This document shows positions 24,601-36,000 of a stretch of DNA of 64,000 nucleotides, piece by piece (the stretch's first letter is position 1; each line of letters opens with the position of its first letter). Source of the DNA: Halichoerus grypus (taxonomy: Eukaryota; Chordata; Mammalia; Carnivora; Phocidae); assembly GCF_964656455.1 (NCBI RefSeq), contig NC_135715.1, positions 38,512,603-38,576,602 on the forward strand, written 5' to 3'. The notes under the pieces were generated by a model, which saw only the letters and a list, made by a program, of their open reading frames with translations, did no database searches and was not told where the DNA came from. Position numbers and translations under genes: made by a program.

Positions 24601-25150
24601 AGAGGAGAGGGAGAAGGAGAGAGGGGCAGAGGAGAAGGGAGAGAGGGAGAGCGTGCAAGACAGGAAGGAGCGCCTTAGAGTCTCTGAAGCACGAAAGAGA
24701 TAACCGATTAGGAATTTTTCAGGCAGCTGTCATCCCGGAGAGCAGCCAGAGAATCACCATCACCCCAACTCTGACGTTTCCTACAAGAAGTTAGAGACTT
24801 AAGCAGTATTGACATCGGAGGGAAATGGTATGCTTGATGCTGTGGAAAATACCCCAGAGCTGAAGAAGTGCAACTGGATGTTGTGTGTGTGTTAAATACC
24901 AGAAGAGCCCAGACCCCGTGGGTAATAGAGACGAAATGTGGAGAGAATGACTAACGACAAATCTGTGAATTTGTTCTCTGGAGTTGCTAATTTGCCAGCC
25001 TGAAGCAACACATTTTACAAGGAGGAAACGTTTTGCTGCTTCTGATTTCTCCCCAAACCGGTGCTACCAGATGCATGGCTTTCTATGTGTTGGAACAAAT
25101 CATTCCTAACTGCAGCATACCGGGAAAGGGGAAAGGTTGAGGCAACTAAC
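24600..25150 (+). other. PCDH9: PCDH9 exon 1 (5' untranslated)
   Basis: It begins in a GA-rich leader (24598-24660) just downstream of the CCAAT/GC-box promoter and ends at the consensus donor AAC|GTAAGTG (GT at 25151-25152). No frame in it connects to the protocadherin frame, so it is untranslated. It holds at least six ATG-initiated short frames ending inside the exon (24825-24863, 24878-24895, 24936-24950, 24947-25003, 25071-25109, 25075-25140). That is an upstream-ORF load expected to restrain translation. The 5' end is approximate. Alternative first exons elsewhere are possible. Confidence 0.7.
24825..24863 (+). promoter_or_regulatory. PCDH9: Upstream ORF with strong start context
   Basis: ATG with G at -3 and G at +4 opens a 12-codon frame (MVCLMLWKIPQS) ending in TGA. 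It is the first ATG in the predicted leader with a good context. Scanning ribosomes should often initiate here, so main-frame translation would depend on reinitiation or leaky scanning. A peptide function is not claimed. Confidence 0.55.
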
Positions 25151-26453
25151 GTAAGTGTAAAGTTTCGCATGCACAATTGTAAATTTTGTGATTAGATATG
25201 TCCTCAGTGTGGACGAAGGATGTTTGTAATTGGGTAGCCGGTTGGGGCAGAGCTCACCTACTAGGCTGTATCTGCATCCCTACCTGCATCACTCTGCTGG
25301 AACTAATCGCGGGCATCAGCTACCGTGCAGCCTAATGCAGATAAGATTAGAGCCTGGGAACTGACCAGTTCTACTCAAGTAGGTAGCTGCCTGGAGGCTT
25401 GCACCCGTTTAAATTGCAGTTAGGGGAGCATCTAAGCAGAAGGCTTTTTACCTGCTGTTACTGGGTTGCAGTATTTATGTGTGGCAGATGTTACTAATAT
25501 TATAACCAGGGATCAGGGTTAAGAAACTGCATTTTTTTCCCTCTCTTTTATGCACAGTAGAAAATATTGTGCTGTTACATGGAAATGTTAGCTGCGTTTC
25601 ACTTACATCTCAACACTCTCTTCCACATCTAGGATAAGGAATCCTGTTTTATACATTTTTAAAAGTTTTAGTGTGTTTCTTAATCCAAATGGGGAGAATT
25701 TGGCAATATGGAGAAATGAGAGCAAGGTCTGGGCAGGAAATTTGAAGTCTTGGTATTGTGCTTTTAGGCAATGAGGATATGTAGTGGCCAGTGACTATTG
25801 CTTCTGATGCAGCAGCAGCATGTCCGGATGCTTGTTTCCCAGTAAGATTGGATTAGAAGGCAGTTGAAGAACTGGGAGGAAAGAAAAAGATAGTCTTTTT
25901 AGACGAAAGAGATGACTCAGTGTAGCAGAGAAGAAAACATCACATTTGACATGTGACAAAGCAATTAGCAGGAACCATAGCCAAATACTTAGCGTTTTTC
26001 ACTTGCACCTAAAAAAACTAAGGGAGGTGGGTTGGAAGCCAGGAGGCGGGTAAGACAGGGGGAGGGGAAGAAGAGAACACAAGAAGGCATGTTTTGAATT
26101 AAACAGTGTCCTGAAAAAACCAGTGTGGGTGAATACAGGTAAAAATAGCAGCTGTCCTTAATTCAAAAGTAGATTAATTTCATTTTCTCTGGGCAAATGC
26201 AACAAACAGTGGATATTTAGTGTTTTCATCCACAGAGTTAACTTGCAAACAGTGGCAGAGCAAACTGCCATGTTTACTAATATGCAGTGGAAAATGTGTT
26301 GTGATATTTCATGACTGTGTGTTTTTGTTTACTGAAGAATAATATTGTCTATACGATTGTGTTGACAGTGGCTGTCTCCAAATAAGCGATGAGATGTAAT
26401 GCACCCTCCAGTCCATGCACGCTTCCTCTTGCAATTCGTGCATCATTCCTCAG
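25151..26453 (+). other. PCDH9: PCDH9 intron 1
   Basis: Donor GTAAGTG at 25151. The best acceptor is the pyrimidine-rich CATCATTCCTCAG ending at 26453, 50 bases before the start codon. Two other acceptors are plausible: TTTTCATCCACAG ending 26235, and TTTGTTTACTGAAG ending 26337. No repeat or gene was recognised inside. GGAGGCGGGTAAGACAGGGGG near 26042-26062 is the only GC-rich spot. Confidence 0.6.
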
Positions 26454-26503
26454 TGGAAACCTTTAAACCCTAAAATCCGGGAAAAGAAAATAAGTACATT
26501 ATC

Positions 26504-29500
26504 ATGGACCTGAGGGATTTTTACCTGTTGGCTGCTCTGATTGCCTGTTTAAGGCTGGATTCCGCAATAGCTCAAGAACTTATTTACACTATTAGAGAGG
26601 AATTGCCTGAAAATGTGCCCATAGGAAACATACCAAAGGATCTGAACATTTCTCACATCAATGCTGCCACGGGGACCAGTGCCAGCCTCGTCTACAGACT
26701 GGTTTCTAAAGCTGGGGATGCCCCTTTGGTGAAAGTATCCAGTAGCACTGGGGAAATTTTCACAACCTCCAATAGAATAGACAGAGAAAAACTCTGTGCT
26801 GGAGCCTCTTATGCTGAGGAGAATGAGTGTTTCTTTGAACTTGAAGTAGTGATCCTCCCCAATGATTTTTTCAGGCTGATCAAAATAAAAATAATTGTCA
26901 AGGATACCAATGATAATGCCCCCATGTTTCCATCTCCTGTCATCAATATCTCCATTCCAGAAAACACTTTGATCAACAGCCGCTTTCCGATTCCATCGGC
27001 AACAGATCCTGACACGGGCTTCAATGGTGTACAGCACTATGAATTGCTAAATGGGCAGAGTGTTTTTGGACTGGATATCGTGGAAACTCCGGAGGGAGAG
27101 AAGTGGCCACAATTGATTGTTCAGCAAAACTTGGACAGAGAACAGAAAGATACCTATGTGATGAAAATCAAAGTAGAGGATGGAGGCACTCCACAGAAAT
27201 CCAGCACGGCCATACTGCAGGTCACAGTAAGTGATGTAAATGACAACAGGCCAGTGTTTAAAGAGGGTCAAGTGGAGGTGCACATTCCAGAGAATGCTCC
27301 TGTAGGCACCTCTGTAATTCAGCTCCATGCCACTGATGCAGATATAGGCAGTAATGCTGAAATCCGGTACATTTTTGGTGCCCAGGTCGCCCCTGCAACC
27401 AAAAGACTCTTTGCTTTAAATAATACTACTGGGCTGATTACAGTTCAGAGGTCCTTAGATCGAGAGGAGACAGCCATTCACAAAGTGACAGTGCTGGCTA
27501 GTGATGGCAGCTCCACCCCCGCTCGAGCAACGGTTACCATCAATGTCACTGATGTCAATGATAACCCTCCTAACATAGACCTCAGGTACATCATAAGTCC
27601 CATCAATGGCACAGTGTATTTATCTGAGAAAGACCCTGTCAATACAAAGATTGCCCTAATTACAGTTTCAGATAAGGACACAGATGTGAATGGCAAAGTG
27701 ATCTGTTTTATTGAAAGAGAGGTCCCGTTTCATTTGAAGGCAGTGTACGACAACCAATATTTGTTAGAGACCTCCTCTTTGTTGGACTATGAGGGCACCA
27801 AAGAATTCAGCTTTAAAATTGTTGCCTCCGATTCCGGGAAGCCCAGTTTAAATCAGACTGCCCTGGTAAGGGTTAAGCTTGAGGACGAAAATGACAACCC
27901 ACCAATTTTCAACCAGCCTGTAATTGAGCTGTCAGTTTCTGAAAACAACCGACGTGGGTTATACTTAACAACTATTAGTGCTACAGATGAAGACAGTGGG
28001 AAAAATGCGGACATTGTTTATCAGCTTGGGCCGAATGCCTCCTTCTTTGATCTGGACCGAAAGACAGGAGTTTTGACAGCCTCCAGAGTCTTTGACAGGG
28101 AAGAACAAGAACGATTCATTTTTACAGTAACTGCCAGGGACAATGGGACCCCTCCCCTCCAAAGCCAAGCGGCTGTGATAGTTACTGTTCTGGATGAGAA
28201 TGACAATAGCCCCAAGTTTACTCATAATCATTTTCAATTTTTTGTGTCTGAGAATCTGCCAAAGTATAGTACGGTGGGGGTAATCACAGTGACAGATGCA
28301 GATGCTGGAGAGAATAAAGCTGTGACTCTTTCCATTCTAAATGACAATGATAATTTTGTGTTGGATCCTTATTCTGGAGTCATAAAGTCAAATGTCTCAT
28401 TTGATAGAGAGCAGCAGAGTTCCTACACTTTTGATGTCAAAGCCACTGACGGAGGACAACCACCCCGCTCCTCCACTGCAAAAGTCACCATCAATGTCAT
28501 GGATGTCAACGACAATAGCCCAGTTGTCATTTCTCCACCTTCCAACACTTCTTTTAAGTTGGTGCCCCTCTCGGCCATTCCTGGCTCTGTGGTAGCGGAA
28601 GTTTTTGCGGTGGACATTGACACTGGGATGAACGCCGAACTGAAGTATACAATTGTGAGTGGGAACAACAAAGGCTTGTTTCGGATTGATCCAGTAACAG
28701 GTAACATCACTCTGGAAGAAAAGCCGGCACCCACTGACGTGGGCTTGCACCGTCTGGTGGTCAACATAAGTGACCTGGGGTACCCGAAGTCTCTGCACAC
28801 GCTTGTGCTTGTTTTTCTCTATGTTAACGACACTGCTGGGAATGCCTCCTATATCTACGACTTGATTCGCAGGACTATGGAGACCCCACTGGACAGGAAC
28901 ATAGGGGACAGTAGCCAACCCTATCAAAACGAAGACTATCTCACCATCATGATTGCCATTGTTGCAGGTGCCATGGTGGTCATAGTCGTGATCTTCGTGA
29001 CCGTCCTGGTGCGCTGTCGCCATGCATCCAGGTTCAAAGCAGCTCAGAGGAGCAAGCAAGGTGCTGAATGGATGTCCCCGAACCAGGAGAACAAACAAAA
29101 CAAAAAAAAGAAAAGGAAGAAAAGAAAGTCTCCCAAGAGCTCTCTTTTGAACTTTGTTACAATCGAAGAGTCCAAACCCGATGATGCAGTTCACGAACCT
29201 ATCAATGGGACCATAAGCCTGCCGGCTGAGCTGGAGGAGCAAAGTATAGGAAGATTTGACTGGGGCCCGGCCCCTCCAACAACCTTCAAGCCTAACAGCC
29301 CTGACCTGGCCAAGCACTACAAATCGGCTTCTCCACAGCCTGCTTTTCATCTTAAACCAGACACTCCAGTTTCCGTGAAAAAGCATCATGTGATTCAGGA
29401 ACTCCCTTTGGACAACACCTTTGTCGGGGGTTGTGACACCCTTTCCAAACGCTCTTCCACTAGTTCAGATCACTTCAGTGCCTCAGAGTGCAGTTCCCAA

Positions 29501-29539
29501 GGAGGCTTCAAGACAAAGGGCCCCTTACACACCAGACAG
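26504..29539 (+). CDS. PCDH9: Protocadherin-9, large coding exon (residues 1-1012)
   Basis: Calcium-dependent neuronal adhesion receptor of the delta-1 protocadherin family, acting at the plasma membrane. ATG at 26504 has A at -3 and G at +4 and opens a signal peptide (about 1-23, cleaved before QELIYTI). Seven cadherin repeats follow. The first six end in calcium-linker motifs DTNDNAP (134-140), DVNDNRP (244-250), DVNDNPP (350-356), DENDNPP (461-467), DENDNSP (564-570) and DVNDNSP (667-673), with DRE and DxD calcium residues in most. Repeat 7 runs to about 776. One transmembrane helix spans about 813-836. The tail has a polybasic KKKKRKKRK block (867-875), [13 protein letters not shown] (918-930) and a serine-rich block with [15 protein letters not shown] (977-991), the conserved delta-1 tail motifs. 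The exon ends CAG|GTAAAC in phase 0 after Gln1012. The distal tail with the RRVTF phosphatase-binding motif of delta-1 members is not in the window. I recognise the protein as nearly identical to human PCDH9. PCDH11, PCDH1 and PCDH7 are less likely by sequence. Confidence 0.97.
29102..29133 (+). other. PCDH9: A-rich polybasic coding tract
   Basis: Codons for the juxtamembrane KKKKRKKRK block form an A-rich run that includes A8 at 29102-29109. The block is typical of a membrane-proximal lipid-binding or stop-transfer region. The homopolymer makes this the most indel-prone spot in the coding exon. Confidence 0.6.
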
Positions 29540-29602
29540 GTAAACGAGCACTTTTACTGGTCTATAAGTACTGCATACAAGTGCCCAGTCAACCAGTATT
29601 AA
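29540..29602 (+). CDS. PCDH9: Alternative read-through C-terminus of PCDH9 (20 codons)
   Basis: If the donor at 29540 is not spliced, the frame continues with [10 protein letters not shown]...CPVNQY and stops at TAA (29600-29602), giving a 1032-residue protein. It would keep all seven cadherin repeats, the membrane helix and the two proximal tail blocks but lose the distal cytoplasmic region. A clean 20-codon extension with Cys and aromatic residues, followed by a poly(A) signal at 30430, makes a short isoform plausible. The donor CAG|GTAAAC matches the consensus less well than the exon 1 donor, which would allow partial retention. Whether it is expressed cannot be seen from sequence. Confidence 0.5.
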   Translation, partial: VNEHFYWSISTAYKCPVNQY

Positions 29603-30450
29603 CGTGCCAGTGTGTCTATTGTTTTGGTCTAACTTTAGCTTAGTGTGAAAGAGGGAAAAAAAAACTTGACCCCTTTTCTGTTCCTCTGGGGCTCAGTCAA
29701 GAATTTTTAGAACAGCTTTGAAATTTCTGAGTTCTGAGAATTATCTAACCTCCCAGTTTCCTTCAAATGGCAAAAGATGAAAAGAGGAAATAATTCCAAA
29801 AATGTCCCAAGATAATGTTTGCTGAAGAAGAAAACCTGTCCTGATATGCCAAATTCTGCTCCTGGGGTTTCCAAATTGACTGCTTCAAGATTTTCACATT
29901 ACCTTTTGATCTAAAAAGTCACCTTCAAATCCCAAGTTTTAAATGACGTTTGAAGGTCTGACCGTAATTATTTTGGAGCTGTGGTTGCTAAAGGGGTTAA
30001 TTTTTTTTTAGTCTCTAAATGAGATAGTAGATTATTAAATGTACATCAGCTGTGAAGCACATGATTGTCGATAGATTGCAACGAAGCCATATAGGAAGCC
30101 TTCTCTTTGATTTCAGATGATTTCATTGTAATATAGTAAATTGGGTATTGAATAGAAAGGTTGGCAAATTGTCCGTAATGGCCAAAGTACTCTTTCAAGA
30201 AAAAAAAAAAAAAAAATAGAAGGAATGCTTTCTCCCTGATATAACCAATTTATACAGAAAAGAATGAATCCATTGTAAATATTCTCCCATCTTAGTAATG
30301 CATAAGTGATCTGTCATAACTCATTTTAAACTGTGAAATATGCCATATGAAGAGGGATTAAGAGGCTGAGAAACTCATATTTCAACCAAATCCAGAATTA
30401 GTTTTTCTTAGGTCTAATAATTCCTTGTTAATAAAGATTTAAATGCAGCG
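29603..30450 (+). other. PCDH9: Possible 3' UTR of the short PCDH9 form
   Basis: The sequence follows the read-through stop codon and reaches AATAAA at 30430-30435, followed by TTTAAATG and a TGCTTGTCTATTG segment that could serve as a downstream U/GU element. An internal A-run (30200-30216) could mimic a poly(A) tail in oligo-dT cDNA and must be discounted. Confidence 0.4.
30430..30435 (+). terminator. PCDH9: Candidate poly(A) signal AATAAA
   Basis: Canonical hexamer about 830 bases after the read-through stop codon and not inside a recognised repeat. Use is unproven. Confidence 0.4.
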
Positions 30451-30511
30451 CTGTCTAATTTATTTCACCGGTGCTTGTCTATTGCCATGAAATTTGAGTG
30501 TCAGTAATAGC

Positions 30512-30525
30512 CCTGTAGATGGCAC
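30512..30525 (+). promoter_or_regulatory. Candidate CTCF-binding motif
   Basis: CCTGTAGATGGCAC matches CCASYAGRKGGCRS at 13 of 14 positions, with the same position-3 T as the motif at 15962. It lies about 1 kb downstream of the large coding exon, on the same strand as the upstream motif. Confidence 0.45.
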
Positions 30526-30559
30526 TAGGGTATCATGTCGCTTGTGCTGGCCAGGTGCC

Positions 30560-32881
30560 AAGCCCGCAGTAGCAAGGAGAGGGGGGAGGGAAGGATCAAG
30601 CTGGTGCTACAGCCAAAGATACCTTTTATTTAATGACAGTTGCTCTGGAGCAGCCAGCATTTAAATTCATTTGCTTGCTCTTTTGCGATTAGCTCTCACC
30701 ACACTAACTTTCTAGGATTTCGCAATCCAAGTGCTATCCTTGTTGGTATTGTTGGTACTGAGTCCACCCATGGTAATGGCCCGTCTGAATTTGTTGAAGA
30801 TAAGGAACATACAGATTTCAGAAAATCAAGGAAAGCAAAATAAATTTGCAGGATAGTACTGACAGCTGTTGGTTAGTGTTTGAAAACTCAAGAGTTTTTC
30901 CTTTGTTATTTGGGGGGTGGGGTGAGATGGAATGTTTTATTGAAACTCTATTTCCCTCTTATAATCTAGTGTTTATTGCTCTGGAGTGACTTTAAGGTTT
31001 GGTGGTAATAAGATATTTATAAAAATAATTTCGACAATGAATCACATAGATATTCCCAGAACAGTAGGCATAATGCCTGTGATTATCCCACTATAATCTC
31101 CACTTTTTAAAAGTGAAAGATTAGATACCTAGAGCATTTTAAAAGTACACAGACTTAGAGCTTGAATGCACAGAAGGAAATGAATTAAAATAAGTCCATA
31201 TAGAATTTCTAGAGGAGAATATGAAGTTACTCGATAGAAGTTCAAGTTGGAAGGATGTATTTTTATGTTAACTTCCTCAGCTTCTTAAGAGAGGTTGGTG
31301 TTTTAAAATTTAGAAAATTTCCGAGCTTAGCAAAGGTTTATGAAAGTTGGTAAATAGTTAATCATGTAAAGTTATTTATGAAGCTAAATATGAAGTTGCT
31401 ATTAATGAAAAGAAAGAAAATGGCTTCTTTTTAATTTACTTTTAATGTGAAGGTCACTCACAATATACTGAGACTTTATGATTTGCATAATAACTTGAAA
31501 AAAAGCTAACATGACTGAAAGTTTTCACATAAATTCTGAAATTTGTTTTCCAAAGGAAGAGACTGACGTTCTTCCGACATCCTCTTTCTTTCTTTTGATG
31601 TAAACGTGGTGTGTATTAGCATTGACGTGCAGGCTCACTTTTTCTGACTTCTCCGCAGGAGTTGAAACTATATGCAGTACAGTGACATAAATGTTAAGTG
31701 CATTTCAGCAAATTATGGAAAAGATACTTTGTTGAGGCTTAGTCATAAGAATATTTGTATGATGTAATCTTTAAAATAGGATGCTGACTAATTCTCTAAC
31801 TGGAACTAAAGTGCATTTTCGACATTCCTTGAGACCATGTGTCACTGTGCAGTTTTCACTGTAGGTATTTTGATGTTCAGACGTAGCTATAATTCACTAT
31901 TATGATAAAGAGCTATTGAAATGGCTTTGCTTATACCTTTTAGAAGTTTTCATGCTGAGAAAGAAAAATTGCAGTGTTGGAGAAAAGGAATATTGGAAGT
32001 AAGGAGAAGTGATGGTGATAGCAAGATGTACAATTTTAGTATAGAAGAGGCATATTTTCTATGAATGAAGAACACAAATTATATACTATCCTTTTAGTTT
32101 TCCTTTTTTAACTGAACCACATGAGTGTTATCTGAAGATGTTCTAGTTAAGCTAAAATAAAAATTCTTTTTTTAGCTCCTTCACTTCAACTAGTGGCTTT
32201 TATACAAAATGTGCTCCTGAAGCTCCATGATTTTGAAAAAGTAGGGTTTATTACAACAAAAGCTTTCAAAGGAATTAATAAACATATAATCTGTGAAGAT
32301 TTTTAGGTGAGTGGGCACAGATTGCTGTTAACAGGAATACCTTTTCACTTAATGGTGCTAGGTGATGTGTGAGTAAAATTCAAGACTCCTGAGTAAAGGG
32401 TTTAAGTATCGTTAATTTGTATCATCTATACAAGGAAAACATAATGTCTGACTCTTACACCATGAGTTTGCTTATAGAGCACTGGTTCTTATTTTGTCTT
32501 CTATTCCCCTGCTGTTTTGCCTTGTGTGACCCTGCAGAGAACATTGGAAACCACATTCCTCATCCACTCTATTTTGCTAAGCTCTCATTTTCCTCGAATA
32601 TAACAAATCAGTCACTGGATTTTCCACGAATTATTTTGCATGAATTTTTGGAAGTATCCTTAGCATTCACAGATTGAGGGAAATGTCCCTTAAAAAAAAA
32701 AAAAGGCAAGGTCATGTCTTGATATTTATTCACAAAGAAGCAGAGTTCACTGTTCAGAGGATGACAACATCATCAATTCCAGTAGGGCTTTAAGTGATAA
32801 AGCTCATTGGTGTATTTTTCTAAAAGGAAAATATATTCTTAATGGATGTGATTTTTATAATGTGTGATATTAAGTTTCCAA
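30560..32881. other. Intron 2 segment, repeat-poor
   Basis: AT-rich unique sequence. An exact octamer site is at 31481 (listed). I recognise no repeat family before the MER5 copy at 32882, and no exon. Confidence 0.45.
31481..31493 (+). promoter_or_regulatory. POU octamer site
   Basis: ATTTGCATAATAA contains a perfect ATTTGCAT octamer next to an AT-rich half-site, the arrangement bound by POU-domain factors. It is a single site, so the regulatory role is conjecture. Confidence 0.3.
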
Positions 32882-33063
32882 ATTTTAGGGTGTCTCAGAA
32901 TCACCTGGAGGGTTTCTTAAAACATGGGTTGTTGGAGCTCTCTCCCAGAGGTTCTGATTCAGTGCCATTGGGTTGGCCCCCAAAGGCACTGAAAATTTAC
33001 ATTGCTGACAAGATCCTAGGCCATGATGCTGCTAGTCCAGGAACCATACTTTGAGAACCACTG
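32882..33063 (+). mobile_element. MER5A DNA transposon fossil
   Basis: TCTCAGAATCACCTGGAGGG, TCTTAAAACATGGGTTG, GAGGTTCTGATTCAGTG, TTTACATTGCTGACAAG, and CATACTTTGAGAACCACTG follow the MER5A consensus in sense order. It is near full length (about 180 bp) and non-coding. Confidence 0.85.
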
Positions 33064-36000
33064 CCTCAGCATGTTGGAGTCAGAAACGTCAGCTCCTTTC
33101 CCTTTCAGATGATCATTTCCAGAGTACCTGCTTGTGCACAGCCCGGCTCTCCGCTCGCTTACTGACAGCCGGTTTATTGTAGCTGGAGGGGCTTTACAGA
33201 AAGCTGTTTATTGCTATTTCCCAACCCGGTTGACAGCATTTGGGGAATTAATTTTCTTGGCCCCAGTGTGCTTTTTGTGGGGTATGAATGAAAATGTTTT
33301 TGTTTTTTTTAAAGTGACCTATTTACATTTGACAACTTCTTCCAGTAATAAAACAATCTGTGAGAGATGTAGTAGAGTTTGGTTCTGGGTAAGCAGTCAT
33401 GTTTAATTTTCTAAATGAAATGCTTGTTTTAGAGTTTAAACATCCTGACTTTAACTGTTCACATTTGAGAGTACTCGCTCATATATACATCTGTGTATAT
33501 ATTGAAGAAATTAGACATTGAAAATGAGTATGCGTGCTATACTCAAGTGTATACACGTACTGTGTAAGGGGAGTTGCTTCTATTCCCAGTCATTTAGAGA
33601 TACTATACTACATTTATGATTACTTTTCATTTTTGAGGAATCCCACTGCAACCACTAAAATGCTATGTCATGTAAAATGCGTAAAGCAGTCATAGAATTG
33701 CTGTTTAGGAGGGTGAAAAAAAAATGCAATTGAGAGTGAAGGGAGCAAATCTTAACTAATGTGGGGCTAGTAAAAAACTAAGATACTTTACTAAATTTTG
33801 CAGTATATTGTTGACAGTTGAACACGGGTGGCATGTGGAGAAAAATTGCTCCCCCAGATGCAAATTATATTTAAAGTGTTGTCAGTTGCGATTTTTATTT
33901 CTACTCCTGCCCTTTGGCTAAGTGCCCTATGATCATGAAGTCAGTTATGAGGCAAAGGATACCCAGACCCCTTGGATTGATTTAGGAATTTGAAGTGAGG
34001 ATGGGCCATCTATTCAAACTGGCTACCTTTCCTCTTGGATTTGTGAGACAAATGCTTGATTTTTTTTCAGCTTCATACAGCCAAACTATAAAATTCAAGG
34101 TGCATTTTAGTATTCATTGCTAATAACCTTAAGGAGAGTAAAAATAAAAGTTGCCACTGTATTAAGCATAGACATGTCTTCTGATTACTGAATATGTGCT
34201 AACATAGAGAAAACAATTTCTGTAGTTAAAATATTATCTCCTAAATTTTGCAATTATTTCTATATATAGAAACACTCTAAACTGATGTTCCTTCCCTTAG
34301 TTTCAAATGAGTCATCCTTATGGTGTCACAGAACCGGCTTTAGCATCATTAAAATTACCTTGCAAGTATTGCACTTGTGATAATGTGTTATATTCTTATG
34401 GTATATGCGTAGTCTTATTAAATATTTCGAGCTATAATGCATCTTCTCATAATAGCACAAATTAAAATATATGTGAAATAGTAAAATAGAATTTGGATTT
34501 AATGAAAAACCTCAAACCTAAAATCACATTTCCTCAGAACTAATTATGAATTAGTTTGACTCTTGAACTTTCGTTTTTCATGTTGACATACCTGACATGT
34601 GTGTAAACCATGCCCAAAATATTAGAAATGGCCTCTTACTGAATTATTTTTCATATTACATTATCTTACATGACAGTACTGAGGTATGAAAGTGAGACCT
34701 GTAAATTATTTTCTCAGAAGCTCTGTTTCCACAGTTTTATTTTGTTATTCAGATTTTTTGATTTCCAGTTGTTTATTTAGTTGGGGGGGAATGCAGAAAT
34801 CCCCCAAATGCTAAAAACTGCAGTGGTTGTGTTAGTCTAGCAGTACCAGGTTGAGTGTTTTTAGGATCGAGGGCCATGTCAACTGTACTGATCTTTTTTA
34901 GTACTTTCTCAGGTTTACTCTGTCAGAGTTGAACTCTTAGCTTGTGTATTGTTACAGACCAAAACAAAACTGAGTTTGGTGGATTATTTACCACTTTCAC
35001 TTAAAATCCCTGCAGTAAGCATTCTCTGAATTTAGGGTACTGTCTTCTCTGAATTTAGGATGGTGTTTTCTTGATGGAGGTCCTTTATTCAAACTAGTCT
35101 CTTGCTAATATTAACGAATCAGTTAATATCTTATATAGTCAATGTAGTTGGAAACTAAGAATTATTTAACATGGATTTTTAAATTTTGGCTTTCTTGACA
35201 GCTTACTTTATGTTTAATATTTTTTCCAGAATTTTACATACCAGAGCCCTAAAATTTGCTAGGTTTTTTTTTTTGTTCTGTTTTGTTTTTTGTTTTTTTT
35301 TTTAAATACGACTCTCCAATCACAGGCCAGATGTTAGTGAGAACTTGGGACTGCAAGTCAGCAAGGGGCTTACCCTGAAGTTTTCAGTATCTGGAGGCAT
35401 AGGAATTCAATAACTCATGTTGCTAAGGTGATACATCCTTTATAATAGTTAGCACCCCCCAAATCTGCATCAGATCATGGAAGAAAATCCAAATCTGGAA
35501 AGATCTCACATGGAAAGACTCTGCTGTTTAAGATTTCGTCAGTTACTTCAGATAGCTCTTCGATCTGTCAAACATTTCATTTGGAAAGGAACACATGCTT
35601 TTTACCTTTGTTTGATACAAACCTATTGGGCTGTCAGTCATCAGAAACATAGAACAAGAAAGACATATTACTATGATTGACATTTTGGTTTTGATTTATA
35701 TTCTTTTTTTTCCCTAAGCCAGGATTGATTAAAATGGAAATCCCTAAGTAAAACAACGACCCTTCCTTAACGGTAAAGAGTGATGGCAGGAACAAGCTGG
35801 GAAAACAACCCATATTTAATCTCTCCTTCACAGTTTTGTCCTCTAGGCAGTTTGTATCCATCCTATAGACAAAAATGGTAGCAGAATTAGTAGAACGTTC
35901 CGAGCCATAATATGACTTCAAGGCATTCAGAACTTGAAGTCATTCATTAGGGATGTGTTTTTACATACTTATCCATTATTTAAATGGCATGTGAAAATAT

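Noticed and set aside
24459..24794. 111-codon frame across the predicted transcription start and leader
   Set aside because: It begins upstream of the predicted start site, is purine-tract-driven (Arg/Glu/Gly), and does not join the protocadherin frame.
28397..29389. 330-codon open frame on the minus strand opposite the PCDH9 exon
   Set aside because: It is fully antisense to a strongly constrained coding exon, has no protein-family features, and is explained by codon bias of the sense strand.
30199..30216. A-run after the coding exon considered as a retrocopy tail
   Set aside because: The upstream gene retains introns, a signal peptide context and a promoter with no flanking duplication. 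The A-run is just a homopolymer, and it is a risk for internal oligo-dT priming.
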